31,285 bases of DNA from Echinostoma caproni (GCA_900618425.1 UZAN01043214.1:2909-34193); one strand, 5' to 3'; shown: positions 11,192 through 22,193, numbered from the stretch's first letter. Numbers and translations are program-made. The notes: generated by a model from the sequence alone, not told the origin.

Positions 11192-11883
11192 GTGTAATGA
11201 CCGAAACGCTATTGTCCTGGTCCGAACGAAACGAAACGAAAGAACCACGGTTATATACGTTCAATCAAATGGCTCTTTGCTCGTTCTGGATAGCGGTAAT
11301 CAAACCTCAGAGCAACGCGTTGCCCAAATTATCGAGAACCAAGTCGATCCAAAAATAATCTACGGTACTATTTTGGCAATTATCAGAAAATACATACGGC
11401 ACTCATGCCTCTAATAGTGAGCCTGAATCACTATCCAGTCAAACTGTTACAAATAATCACAGAAAATATCTGTGGTAATAAAGAATAAACAGGAAAATGA
11501 GTAATTTGAATTACCTTTCAGATAATTCTGCACACTTCAACAGATCAAGCAAACTAATCTTGAACGTTATAGCCAAAATGAGTTCAACATAACCGAAAGC
11601 AACAGCTAGTTCAACAAAGAGCGTCCACTCGAAACTGAGATCATGATAAAACAAGAAACCACACTCAGTTCCATTTACATATACACACAAAGCATTTAAA
11701 GCGCATGTCCAATAAACATAACTCACAGTAAAATAAGGTGAAATATAAGGTCCGGAATAGAAAATTCACCAACGTAAACTCCACCGTCAGAAAGAATGAC
11801 AGTAGAATGCACAATACAATAGCGAAGAAAGGTAGGGAAATGCAAGGTACTGGTGAGTAATTTTCGAACTTATTCGATGTTAC
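11192..11883. mobile_element. Foreign ~690-bp insertion inside PLE2
   Basis: This block has no counterpart in PLE1, although both of its flanks match PLE1 in register. The edges carry a similar short word (CAAAG at 11187-11191, AAAAG at 11884-11888), which could be a target-site duplication. Weak inverted similarity at the ends (TGTAA in both inward orientations) would suit a small DNA transposon or MITE, but is too short to prove it. Inside, there is a short CGAAA tandem at 11224-11242 and a minus-strand segment at 11515-11634 that looks like an exon. No transposase is visible. Confidence 0.55.
11515..11634 (-). CDS. Exon-like open segment on the minus strand
   Basis: The segment is bounded on the minus strand by an acceptor-like tract ending in GATCTCAG (above 11634) and a strong donor (CTGAAAG, then GTAATT, from 11514). 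It has 120 bases, 39 full codons plus split codons at both ends, and contains FEWTLFVELAVAFGY and ISLLDLLKCAELSE. Its end phase fits the start of the candidate exon at 6101-6263. The difficulty is its position, because it lies within the block that interrupts PLE2. A normal host exon there would require exon-bearing DNA to have moved. It may be chance, or part of the inserted element. I do not recognise the protein. Confidence 0.22.
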
Positions 11884-12497
11884 AAAAGCCACCTACAAAC
11901 ATTGCATTTTCTGTTGTACGCACTATGTTAATTTGCTGCAAAATCGTCCTGGACACTAAATGTGCAGTGGTGCGATTTGGTCTTTTTTCTGAAATCATCT
12001 TTAGGATTCAAAAACCATTCTATCTCTGATTTGGTAACCACAACAGTTTGGTAAGTAATCCTCAACTACTTGAGACGTCTGGTCAGGTGGAAAGAGATTT
12101 CGGTTAGTGTCTGCTACCCCCTCAGGATAAACAACACAGATTTAGCATTGTGATTGATTCAGTTGATCTGAAAGTTTCAAAGTGAAGAGCAATTTCATTT
12201 GGAATAGGAGAAAGAGGACATAGTCGAGCAGTCAAAAACGGAACTAGTATTTAGGAAGCAAGAAAACTTTGACGTGGACAGTTTGTCTTGTCTACAGTGG
12301 ATATTCATCGGTCAATCCTATTCGTATGAGATATCCGATAACGAGATTCGATGAGCAATACCCACGGGAAAGCTGGAAGTACCCTGACGTATTGTGAATG
12401 ATCGATTTATGTACTTTACTCGTGGTGAAAATGGTCCTCTTTGAATTTAAAACTAGGGTAAGGACCTTTGAGTGACCAGTTGAACATAGGTGCGCAC

Positions 12498-12607
12498 CTT
12501 CTGGTTCGTTGAAAGATGTGTATCCATGATCGCCGAATAAAGGCTCTCTTAGAATGCATAGCACATGTTTTAAGGCGTATGGCTACAGCGTACCGCCACA
12601 AATTCAA
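12498..12607 (-). CDS. Weak exon candidate
   Basis: On the minus strand a 110-base segment lies between an acceptor-like TTTTTCACATGTTACAG (above 12607) and a moderate donor (CCAGAAG, then GTGCGC, from 12497). It is open in one frame for 36 codons with two bases over, and includes RLKTCAMHSKRAFIRRSW. The end phase would suit the segment at 11515-11634. A second, longer frame (12564-12292) overlaps it and is also open, so coding status is unclear. No family is recognised. Confidence 0.2.
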
Positions 12608-13364
12608 CTGTAACATGTGAAAAATGAATCAAAATTTGTGATAATTACCAGAATAGAATTGAAGTACACCCAAGTTTAACCTAGCATTCATTTAATAATT
12701 TTCTGTGTGGAAGATGCGGAAGAAACTGCAAAGCCTCGTGGGGTGTGTCGGTTAGGAGCTAGATTTTACGTGGGATTTCGTAAAGCAGCCAAATGGAAAT
12801 CCCCTATTTTTCCTTTCATCAACAGTAATGGAATCCGTAACACATAAATGTCAATTGTAGATCAGTTCCTTTGTCATTTTTGGCGGTTAACCTTTTCTCT
12901 GCTTCAGCCAAGCGTGAGTATGTTTGAGATAAACCAATGTTTGGATTTTTATTTAATCAAAGGAAAAGGTATCCTGAACTGTTCTTGTTCTAACTGTAAT
13001 CCAACCAAGGAAAAAGTATGATCGATTAAAAACGAGGTCAGTGGTAGGAAAAAGGGGGCAGATTCTATTTGGTAATCATCTCAACGACGAACTGGTGAAG
13101 TTGGAAAGAAAAAAATTATCGCTAATTCAGTTGGTGTGTAAACCGTTAATGTGATTAGTTAACCTCACTTGAAATTTGGTTAGAGCAGCGTACCAAAATA
13201 TGCGCTCAAATATCAGTTAACTGTCTGGTTCAAAAATTGTATCCATCCCGACGTGTGACAAGTAATGCAGTGGTGGAATTTCAATTTTATTTAAAATCTC
13301 CCACCGAATTGGTTTGAATAATTCAAAGAGCCTGGCAGATCATATAATTCGGATCTACCAACCT
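12608..13364. other. AT-rich non-coding stretch
   Basis: I see no gene, RNA or element here. It lies between the weak exon candidate at 12498-12607 and the microsatellite at 13365. Confidence 0.5.
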
Positions 13365-13430
13365 ATCCATCCATCCATCCATCCATCCATCCATCCATCC
13401 ATCCATCCATCCATCCATCCATCCATCCAT
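13365..13430. repeat. (ATCC)n microsatellite
   Basis: About 16 uninterrupted ATCC units are followed by a decayed zone to about 13515 with ATCT, AGCC and CATCC words. This is a simple-sequence repeat. The uninterrupted core suggests it is recent or still length-variable. Confidence 0.97.
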
Positions 13431-13625
13431 CTACCCATCTATCTATCAATCCAGATAGTCAGCCAGCCGGCAAGCTAGCTATCCATCCGTGCAACCAAAC
13501 ACCCATCCAAGCAAAATTGGCTTCCCTATCATTTCGCAATTGAATGTCTGTTAAATTCTCTCAAATTTATCGGACATTAGCCTTCCAATACACAACGCGG
13601 AGTACTCCAAATGCTGCTGGTTTAC

Positions 13626-13695
13626 CTAGAATCTCGGTTACAGGAATAAGTTGACAAAGAATTGGTTGCAATTGAGGGCTTTTATTTGTTTTGTG
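13626..13695 (-). CDS. Weak small exon candidate
   Basis: On the minus strand a strong pyrimidine tract ending in TTCATCAG lies just above 13695, and a good donor (ATTCTAG, then GTAAAC) starts at 13625. Between them 70 bases are open and include SPQLQPILCQLIPVTEIL. The end phase (one base over) does not fit the candidate exon at 12498-12607 in its open frame, so the two would not be neighbours in one transcript. No family is recognised and chance is quite possible. Confidence 0.2.
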
Positions 13696-14019
13696 CTGAT
13701 GAACCACCGGGAAAGAAAATAAAAAGCGTCGGTTTCCCCAAATATGTGCGTCAGTCGTGCATACACTCCACACAATACATATGCTTTATTACAGTGTAAT
13801 GTTAATCATATTCTCTCCTGCGGCGTTCTCTGACCATCATTTAAAATCTTTACATAACTACTGACCATAATTCTGGTGGGTTATCCATCTTTGTGGATAC
13901 ATTTTACCTAATTACATTGGAAAAGATTGTCACGTCTGTTTTTATCGTTGCTGGCGTTACTGCCGCTTTTTATCCTTGATAAACGGTTAATGCAATCCAT
14001 ACATTCTTATGCAGTTCGA

Positions 14020-14054
14020 TGTATGTATATATATATGTATTTATATATTTACTT
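14020..14054. repeat. AT-rich microsatellite, left
   Basis: TATA/TGTA dinucleotide-type repeat preceding the open frame at 14093-14359. A similar tract follows that frame at 14364-14403. Confidence 0.85.
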
Positions 14055-14092
14055 TCAAACATTCAATAAAGACGCTTCAGTCGCTTTTTTTG

Positions 14093-14359
14093 CGGTTAGT
14101 AGCATCTAACCCATCTACAAATCATGGACTTACGGTATTGATTCTTCAATGTACCGGTGTTGAAACAGCTATCCAAAAAAATTTACCCGGTGTTGCAAAT
14201 GAGGTTATTGTGATAAAAACATTTCCTGAGTACAAGTATATAAATGAAAAGACAAAAGATTACCGGATATCCATGCCTGACGAGCTGGAAGAACTGCGAT
14301 ATCGGTCAAATGCTTCCAGGCAAATTTCGTCCAGTCATTCATATACTACTTCTTGTCAA
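14093..14359 (+). CDS. Unassigned open frame between AT microsatellites
   Basis: The plus strand is open across this interval, with protein-like words such as VANEVIVIKTFPEYKY and MPDELEELRYRSNA and a plausible mix of charged residues, unlike most AT-rich chance frames here. A pyrimidine-rich tract ending in GCGGTTAG at about 14098 could be a splice acceptor. No clear donor is seen, though CGGTCAAA near 14304 is a weak one. The nearest feature is a decayed LINE starting at 14579, so it could be an earlier part of that element. I recognise no domain. It may be a host exon, an element fragment or chance. Confidence 0.25.
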
Positions 14360-14363
14360 CTAT

Positions 14364-14403
14364 ATATATGCATATAGATGTATGTAGATATATATATATA
14401 TAA
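14364..14403. repeat. AT-rich microsatellite, right
   Basis: TATATA-type repeat with TGTATG interruptions, ending in a run of TA units at about 14390-14402. Confidence 0.85.
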
Positions 14404-14578
14404 TGGCAACATAGTCAACCCAAGTTTATGAAATTTAAATTTTTGTTTACCTGCTCGGACGTACAAGTACAAGCACTTTTTGGTTCCGATATTCTAGTCT
14501 ACTGTTAAAACCTCATAAACTATTGAAACTCTTGTGATTTGTGCTGGCTTAAATTCCGGATTCACGTATAGACATGAC

Positions 14579-15140
14579 ACGTTCTGTTTTATCCATGATC
14601 GGCCAAAAACATAAGGCTGTTTATGTTAGCTTTTTGGACTATGAAAGAGCTTTTGGATCAGTTGAAAAAAGTACGCTGTTGACTCTATTACAACGACTAC
14701 GTTACTGACCAGTGCCAGTTCGCATTTATTGATGATATTAGATCAATTTAAAGGAAGGTGCATTGCGTGGCACAATTTTATCCGCTTTTCGTTCCTCCTT
14801 TTAAACTCAGGGTTCATTACTCATCCCACATGCTTTCACCTCTAAATATGACGATTAGGTAGTTGTTAGTGATACACTCAACAAGAAGTCTTCCACGAAG
14901 CCCATTCAATAGTTCCGTTTCTGAATAAATCTATGGTGTTAACCTTTCCTAAAACCCAACGTAATGAATTGAAGTTTTCTTTGACCTTAACAGTAGGTTA
15001 TATACACATTCCGAATCACCTGTTCCAAACATGTTGGTTAACAATTCAAACGTTGACAGGCTATGGTACTGCAAATATCTTGGTTGTTTTCTGTCTACTG
15101 ACCTCGAATGTTCCTACGACGTGTAACAAACAGGTCTCAA
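14579..15140 (+). pseudogene. Decayed LINE reverse transcriptase fragment
   Basis: The first part reads KAVYVSFLDYERAFGSVEK, then LLTLLQRLRY, which matches RT motif A of non-LTR retrotransposons (the usual form is F-x-D-x-x-x-A-F-D-S-V). The motif's second Asp has become Gly. After a frameshift near 14700, IDDIRSI and, further on, HYSSHMLSPLNM resemble the next motif (QG-x-x-LSP). The YADD region is not readable. From about 15045, WYCKYLGCFLSTDLECSYDV resembles the segment after the catalytic palm, where LINEs have a KYLG box. Several stops and frameshifts show great age. It is distinct from the LINE at 22430-25100. Beyond 15140 the match fades. Confidence 0.65.
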
Positions 15141-18100
15141 ATTTTTGAAAGCATTTAAAATCTCTTAACTTTTGAATATGAGGGTGCCTTTGGATGCAAC
15201 TATTAAAGTTATTTTACTACGGTTATTATGTCATTGAACCTATCGCTGCTTGTTATATTCCGTAGCGTGTTGTTGAAGTACTTCCTATTGATCAAATGCT
15301 CTCTGAAGAGCGTCTCTAAATACGGAACTGTCCGCTATAGAGCGCTGGTTGACTCCAGAGTCAACTAAGACCTTAAGTCATGTGACAATCATGTGTGACT
15401 CAATCTGGTCTGATGCATCACAACCTCTGCACCTAACCCTCTCTCGGTCTATTTCAAATTCTGTCACATGAGATAAATTTACATTTAGTTGCATCACACA
15501 GTTTCGCACAATTCTATTGCACCTTGTCTTTCTCGTTTACTGATTTTCAGGGAAGGACTATAAAATGAACTGAGAAAAATGTCTTGCAACTCATACTGCA
15601 GTTTCTACCTTTGTTACGCGCTCGCTTTGTTCGTCAGAATTGTATATCCATCGAATGTCGTATTTTCAAATCTGTTTGGTTGCATGCACGCTAGAGCAAA
15701 AGTGAAAACGTTTTCTCTGAAAACTCTGTTCACGGTCGGTGAATAAATTTCAATAGTAAAAGAATTTGAATTGACAAAATAATCAACTAATCGTCTCACC
15801 AACCTGTAAAGAATAAAGAAACATGTTTTTTGAAAAACCGGGAACTGATAATGGCCAGTCATTCAATTTCTTCTACCCAATGAATGACCAGCACAACGAA
15901 ATCCCGCTCTACAGGTGGATAATTGCAGAGCGCTTGAGTAGATAAACACAGACACCTACTTGACACTATCGGCGAATATCTTCGCAGACTAGAGCACCGC
16001 ACCCTGTGCCGCCCATTGCGTTCTAATTTATTGTGATATGCATGAAAATCACATAGTTATTAGTTGTACACCCCGAACAAAACCGTATGGTATTAATTCG
16101 TTCCGTACATGGGGTTCCTTTGATCTGTTAAATAGACTTGCTATTGAAAATTGCTCTATGCATGTGAACCATACTCAGAGCTACATGCACTGAACCTTGG
16201 CTAATTTTGAATGTTACTTATTCACTTCTCAGTGTGCTATTGTGTTTAGGACTCTCATGGGGTCATATTGTGACCATTTTCAAAGGAAATACCCAGAATT
16301 CTCTCTGTTTTACGAGTTATAAACCGGTTCAGGACAACTTGTCCCGGACAGCTTTAATTCCTGCAACTTTGGTTGTCTCCGGCTATTTCAAGACTACTGT
16401 GCGAAATGTTTCGTAAATACAGCGAATTGTGGAAAATTAACTTGAAATAAGTCGATAATTACGATGAATTATTTATTGGATGGGTACAAACAAACACATT
16501 AATGTTAAGATGGAGGAGGTCACTCATTTGTGTTGATGCCATTCAGAAGGTGACGCGGTGCAGCAAATAATCATAGACAACATACTGGAAAACAGAAAAC
16601 TGCTTTTCGGTGCAACAAAATGTATAGTGATATTTTCAATATGAATTGAAGGAAGTGGTTGTTAAAACCTTAACTCTCGTCCACTTGATTTCACAAAACT
16701 GTCCCGCTTGGACTGAAAGGAACCTGAGGAGTACACTTTGAGAAGGAGAGGTAAAAATCAATATTGGTTTAGAGAATGCGAGTAAAAGATGAATGAGGCC
16801 GCTGAGCAGGTAACGGATGGCAATCTTCTCATGTTTGAACTGTGTGATGATCGGCAGTCTGGTATTCTGTCAAAGTGAACAATTTAAACAAATGGATTAG
16901 TCTCAAACATTTATCCCGTAGATCCCGGTGAATTCAAAGGGAACTTGCGTGGCTTTCAAATAACTTGATAACTGATGAATGGCATATACCACTGTAAGTC
17001 AATCGGTTGCTTCAGCTATATATATTGTATCAATTTCCAAACACACTGAACAGTCATAGCCCGTGAGCAGGGTTCGTATGATGGAAAAATGAGTTATTAA
17101 AATGAAATATCCCAATTAACATTACCAATTTAAAGTTACATTAAACGGTACTTTTGTTGAAATGACAACAATGTTTCTTCTGAACTATTCTTCTTCCTTG
17201 TATATGAGTAAATTGGGTGTACACTCAATAATTAGAAAGAGGGAAGCGATAACTCAAAAAAAGTCACGATGTAAAGCAAAAAATGGAAGTTGCAGAGGCC
17301 GATGCTGTTGGTGGTGCTGTTGGTTGTTGTAAGAATATAAGAAGTTCATGACAATGAAAGGTTGATCACCATTGTTTGATTCGCACCGCTCAACCCAAGA
17401 AGAAAATGATCCCCTTAATGTTGTTCTCGTATAGTTTAAAGATCGACCTGCTGGGGTAGTACAATTTATTGGTAAATCGGCTTCTCCGATTGGGGCATCT
17501 TATTCAGGTTCAACGATTTTATTAAAAAAATTGTTTTAAACAGATGATTCGGAAAGTTTTTCACCTTAATTGCCCTCTAAAGCAAAGCTGATTGGTTACT
17601 TTGACCCCAGTTTGCCTTCCCCCCCCCCCAAGCGTTGTAACACTCTAAACCTCCATTAAACTTCCCAAAAGCAATGCCCCATGAAATAAGTACAGAAACT
17701 TAGAGTGGTGGATTTAATGGAGCCAATGTCAAAAAAGAAAACTGATCGTGGAAATGAATTGACACTGATCCAGTCCACAGGGACAACCTGACGCGGTGGC
17801 ACTCAATAACAAAATCAACTCGTGACGTTTGACGTCAGAATGAGGCTGAGTAGCATCTTCGTCAAAGCGGAACGATATGGATCAGTCGTTGGCGTAAAAT
17901 AAATCGCATCGTTTCGTAACATGAAAAGAAATAAGGATAAAAATGATGAAGTTAGCAGAATAGAAATGTGTTGACTCAATGGGTCAGGTGATTGAGAAGA
18001 AAGACGATGTCGAGAAAAGTGGTGCTGAATGATTACACAAGTGCATCAGTAGGTCCGCATCTGGGGAGCAAATTAATTTTCAGAGGAAGCTGTCGACTAG

Positions 18101-19490
18101 TTTAATCCCCATGTATGAAAGCCATATGAATGATACGGTTGTGCACAGAACCAGGGGAGGAATAGTTAAAACGAGGGGGTTCCAAAAACACAATTGTTTG
18201 AGTTTGACGTTTTCCAATAACCTTTTGCAGAATTTGCTTATCGACAGTACTTGAATGCACTTAGACAGAATGTAAAGAAATAAATTATCGTATGCGCAAC
18301 CAATTGGTGTCTGTTTTAATGAGAATATGAATAATGTAATGAGTGGTTATTTGCGATGTTTGCAAACAATGAATCCACCATTTTTGGTATATATGCCCAC
18401 TACCATAATGTAATTTACAAAAACTAACTCTCGCACATGGTATTCGCGGTTCTGGTAGAAAACATCAACCAAACGGGCCGTTGATGAGCATTGGATCGAG
18501 GACGTTTTCTGTAATTAAACGCATGTTCAATTTGATAACGAAAATACTCTGAGAAAGTGTGTGATGCATTTGATTAATGATTAACGTAAATAGTCATGTT
18601 CCATTCCGTTCATGTCTAAGAAAATGACTGTGGGTTGTTTACAGAACAGATTCAGATTAACACTCCTTCTTACAGCTGTATTTAGTCTAATTTCATTAAA
18701 CATTTGGGTTAAGTCTAGTGAGTTCATAATTACGACTTTTCCCTTCTTTTAGTCATTTATTTAAGTTTCTCACTGTTTCCCAAGGAAACAAGGTGTAAAC
18801 TGAAATGTTTAGAAGTACCTTCCAATTTTGTTGACCTGGTTGAGTCTCATCAGCCGTGCGATTCCGTCACCCGAAACGAGGATAGAAACTTCAAACTCCA
18901 CAGGTAGAACACAATTAGTCTATTTTCTGACCGCCGAGTGTCTGCTCAGACCTATTTATATTTCGCATATTAGCCAAATATCGCACAAACCATCTTTGCA
19001 TGACTAATTCAGACATCACATCTTGCGCATCTCATTACCAGTACCCGGGGTTATGACTGGGTTGGGAACAAATCAACCGTACTACATGTTATATGACAGT
19101 AGTGGGGATTTGGTTCCATTTTAAGTCAGCTCTTTTTGCCTTGTACGTGATTAAATGCACCGGATACTAGCAACATATCCTCCATTACTCTCGTTTATGG
19201 ATACATTACTTTATCCAATTTGATTTTCACATGCAATTTAAAAGCACTTAAATTACCTACTGTACTATACATTATTCAGTCTGAACTCCTTTTACTTGAT
19301 ACATAATTTTCTCACGGTATATCCTCCAGATTACGACATAAAGCTTATCATTGTTGTGTTCAGTTAGAATCACTTCTTGTCCCTTTAATCAGGGCATTTT
19401 TGACAATAATCATATCCGTTCACGTGAATTCATGTTTGAAACCGATCCAAAGCTAAACGTAATCTGACCTTGTGATCGATTGGTGAGGAT
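15141..19490. other. Long AT-rich non-coding stretch
   Basis: No protein or RNA is recognised. Small items: a palindrome GTTGACTC-CA-GAGTCAAC at 15348-15365, and an uninterrupted run of 11 C at 17619-17629. The frame at 16207-16416 begins like a signal peptide in translation but has no ATG, so I do not call it. The frame at 15862-15614 (minus) has no motif. Confidence 0.5.
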
Positions 19491-19493
19491 GTC

Positions 19494-20340
19494 TCATGAG
19501 ATGTGCAGGACAGTATGAAGCTTACCAAATACCCGAAAACCAATTTTACGTCCATAGCATTCAAATAGAACCCCATTTATCGAAAATGTCGTTTGTAAAT
19601 TCTGTGAATAACAAAAAAGTGTGTATCCGAATTGGCAAGTTAGCCTTGTATCTTGTAGACAGCCAGACGAATAAATGGGGAAATTGGCTAATTGCATTTA
19701 TAATGGAATTATTACTCCACTTCAGTATACTTTTACTCAGATATGTCCTACTAGATAATCAATAATCTTTATGGGTCATAACAAGCCAATGAGATTCCAG
19801 GAAATGCGATTACAAGCCGTATCCTTCCACATTCTTTCGGTGAATGTAGCCCCGCTAGGAAATATTGCAAAGACGAGGGTTCTGGATTTTCACGATTTGG
19901 CATCAGAAACGAAATCACTTCGTGGGTTCAAGAACTCGAATTCAGCAATACCACGGACTCTATATAGGGTAGCGTGGCCTCCACGATTGAAAAAACAAAT
20001 AACACCTAGAACATTTCCACTATGGGCTCGTTTATTGGAGGCTGAAACCCACCTCATGTGGTTTGACACAGAAAGGCGTTGACTTAAGTGATACAAAATA
20101 AGCTTGAATGGACTAAAAGAGTTAAACTCTGATAAGCACGGGTTAAGGAGAGCTGAACAGACGTTTCGCTGAACGGTTCATTGATAAAGCTTTGTTGACA
20201 GTGGAGCGGGAATTTTTTACATGCTGTCCGAACAATCTGGGCACACGACGTGACGTTCTAGGGACTCCAATGCGGGCGTTTGTATGCTAGAGCGACACCC
20301 ACTGCCGTGGTTAACTCGAAGCCTTCAATGTATAAGGATT
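19494..20340. other. GC-richer tract with frames open on both strands
   Basis: Balanced composition, many CpGs and open frames on both strands (19771-20082 plus, 20096-19890 minus) set this apart. The minus frame includes NRGGHATLYRVRGIAEFEF. The plus strand has TATATAGGG near 19962. I recognise no domain. It is most likely a decayed repeat of unknown class. An LTR is possible but unproven, since no second copy or terminal TG/CA pair was identified. Confidence 0.25.
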
Positions 20341-22148
20341 TGATATATTTATTTTGAAGAAGCAATCATAAATTTTTACACATTGCGAAATAGGACTTCT
20401 TCGATGGAATAGTTACATCGTTAGTTACAATAAATAGTTTGTGCATGGTTTTCATTCTAAGATAAAACGCAAAACGAATAGTAGGCTAGAGAGGAATACT
20501 TTTAAAAGTCAAGTAGTCCGGCACTTTCCACAGTAGTTTCACGGGAAATACGCCTGAAGCATGCAAATGAAATTTAGCATAATTCAAATCGATTATAGAA
20601 ATGACGCAGCTAAACAATTTTATGCTGGGCCATTTCAAATAATGTGTTTAGGTCTACTAGGTCTGACTGTGTAACGTGATATGCACAGTATCATCTTCAC
20701 GAAGAGTCCACTAGCACGATCTGGGGACTGCGGACGAAATAGAGCAGAATTTTGACAATTGGATTACCTAACTACCGTACGGGACGCAGAATTCTGGAGC
20801 ACAAACGATATTACGTGCCGTGGAACATTTGTGGAACAAACTTAACGACGAGAGAGACGGTGGTTTGGAACTAAAAGCCAACAAACGAATTCATGCCTCA
20901 AAGTGCTCCCCAGAGAATTTAACTTGAAGTCTGTCACTCGTTTTCCACGGCTTTTTTCTAACCAAGAACGAGAAAATCTGAAAGCATTCGGAGCGCACAG
21001 AGCATAATCAAATGTGAAAGCAATTGGCTGGAGCTAGCTGGATACGGACCAATTTATTCGTTTGTTTGTTGGCCAAGCAAAACGGCTCCTAACAAATTAA
21101 CGGCACTTGTTGGCGAAACTCACTACATAGTAAGCTTAGACAAAAAAGTTATGATTGAATGCCGTGATTGCCGATTTCTGCATACAAATGTAATCAACAT
21201 ATGTGGACTGTTTGCACTATGTTTGTAACAGTTTGCGCCATTTGCGTCTCTTCTACCCATATATGATGGCTGCTCACAGTGTTTATTCTGACCTTGGGCT
21301 GGGTGGCATTTTGGTTGCTGCTTGCAGTAGTCCGTTGATGTACTGCAGTCAGGGAGACCGATTCGCGGCGCACAGTTATTGGGCAAATGTATAGCCTCTT
21401 TCGTCCAGAGCACATCACATCTTTACGCTAAATCACCCGGTTGATTGTAGATTACAGTTCTTTTTGACTGACAGATTCCATCTAATGCTGCGGTTGATTA
21501 GGTATTTACCGAATCCGGAGCAGGCATTTTTAGCAGATGCTTGTTCCCAAACTACAAACCGAACTGCTTCAATCAGTAATGATCGGAATTGGCACTGATG
21601 CAAAATGCTTTTTCAATTGAAATCCGACGCATGTATTTATACACGTACCATGTTTTGTACGAATATTTTCCACTGTAAGGGGTTTTGCGGAACCTAAAGG
21701 AATTGGATATTGTCTCAAAAGTCTTCTTACGGAGAAGAGAATAGACAGCAAAATGAAATAAAAACATTATTTGTTCACTGGATTGCTTTGCCAACTTCCT
21801 GTTCATACTTTTGAAAGAACATGTCACGCGCTGGTAGTGAGTCCGTTCAAACGGTAACGAAAACAAACACTATACGAAATGTAACATTTATTGCAGTTTT
21901 ACTATCAAGAAGTCAAGTTTTCTTTATTCTGTCTAATGTGTACCAGAATGTATTCATTCTTGTTGTGGGATACAGTTTTGTGGCTAACACTGTAAATGTT
22001 TCATAATTGCTCTGCGTATTTTCTTCGAAATTTTCTGTTGTCGTGTTTCGCATTTAAGCATTTTGCGATAAAAATATTTATCTGATCCATTATACAATAT
22101 GTGTCATGGAAATACGAACAAAAGAGTCGGTCTTTGTTGTGGATTTCT
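20341..22148. other. Non-coding stretch
   Basis: Nothing is assigned. Around 21194-21418 both minus-strand frames and one plus frame are open over GC-richer DNA. A minus-strand AAG/GTCAGA donor-like site near 21287, with a CTGCAG acceptor-like site about 50 bases before it, is noted but too weak to call an exon. Confidence 0.4.
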
Positions 22149-22193
22149 TCAACTGACCATTTGTCACTCAAAGTCACGATAATGGTCAGTTGA
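22149..22193. repeat. Hairpin with 12-bp perfect arms
   Basis: TCAACTGACCAT at 22149-22160 is the exact reverse complement of ATGGTCAGTTGA at 22182-22193, with a 21-base loop (one more T-A pair is possible at its base). No U-tract follows, so this is not a bacterial-type terminator. It lies about 240 bp upstream of the recognisable start of the LINE at 22430 and could be part of the element's missing 5' region or a relic of another repeat. Confidence 0.6.

Larger units (their letters stand above)
10600..12003 (+). mobile_element. PLE2: second copy of the PLE1 family, 3' part, interrupted
   Basis: From about 10612 the plus strand matches the last part of PLE1: the linker (LQFQSDDDLSG against LQFKGDDVSR), the GIY-YIG domain, then the 3' untranslated part. 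The 3' part aligns with PLE1 up to CAAAG at 11187-11191, stops, and resumes at 11884 with AAAAGCC and ATTGCATTTTCTG, running to about 12003. PLE1 has these pieces directly joined, so about 690 bp lie inside PLE2 as an insertion. Everything upstream of the linker is missing, as is usual for 5'-truncated copies. It is in the opposite orientation to PLE1. Confidence 0.88.

Noticed and set aside
11665..11892. 75-codon hydrophobic frame, minus strand, that looks like a membrane protein
   Set aside because: The hydrophobic residues come from T-rich codons, and its end overlaps the PLE2 3' part. The donor-like GTGAGT does not give a compatible phase with the next segment.
13696..13715. CTGATGA followed by GGGAAAG, plus strand
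   Set aside because: Only a 2-bp second stem is possible, and the flanking stems do not pair.
16207..16416. Signal-peptide-like frame
   Set aside because: No in-frame ATG at the start, no homologue recognised and no cysteine pattern.
18825..18853. Hammerhead-ribozyme-like CTGATGAGAC on the minus strand with a possible stem GACT/GGTC
   Set aside because: The core GAAA after the stem is AACA, and no matching stems I and III were found.
19890..20096. LTR call from TATA and polyadenylation-like words
   Set aside because: The order of the two signals is wrong on the minus strand, and no second copy or TG/CA ends were found.
21123..21418. Overlapping open frames on the minus strand with a good AAG/GTCAGA donor
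   Set aside because: Both minus-strand frames and one plus frame are open, the only acceptor gives an exon of about 50 bases, and the phase could not be fixed.
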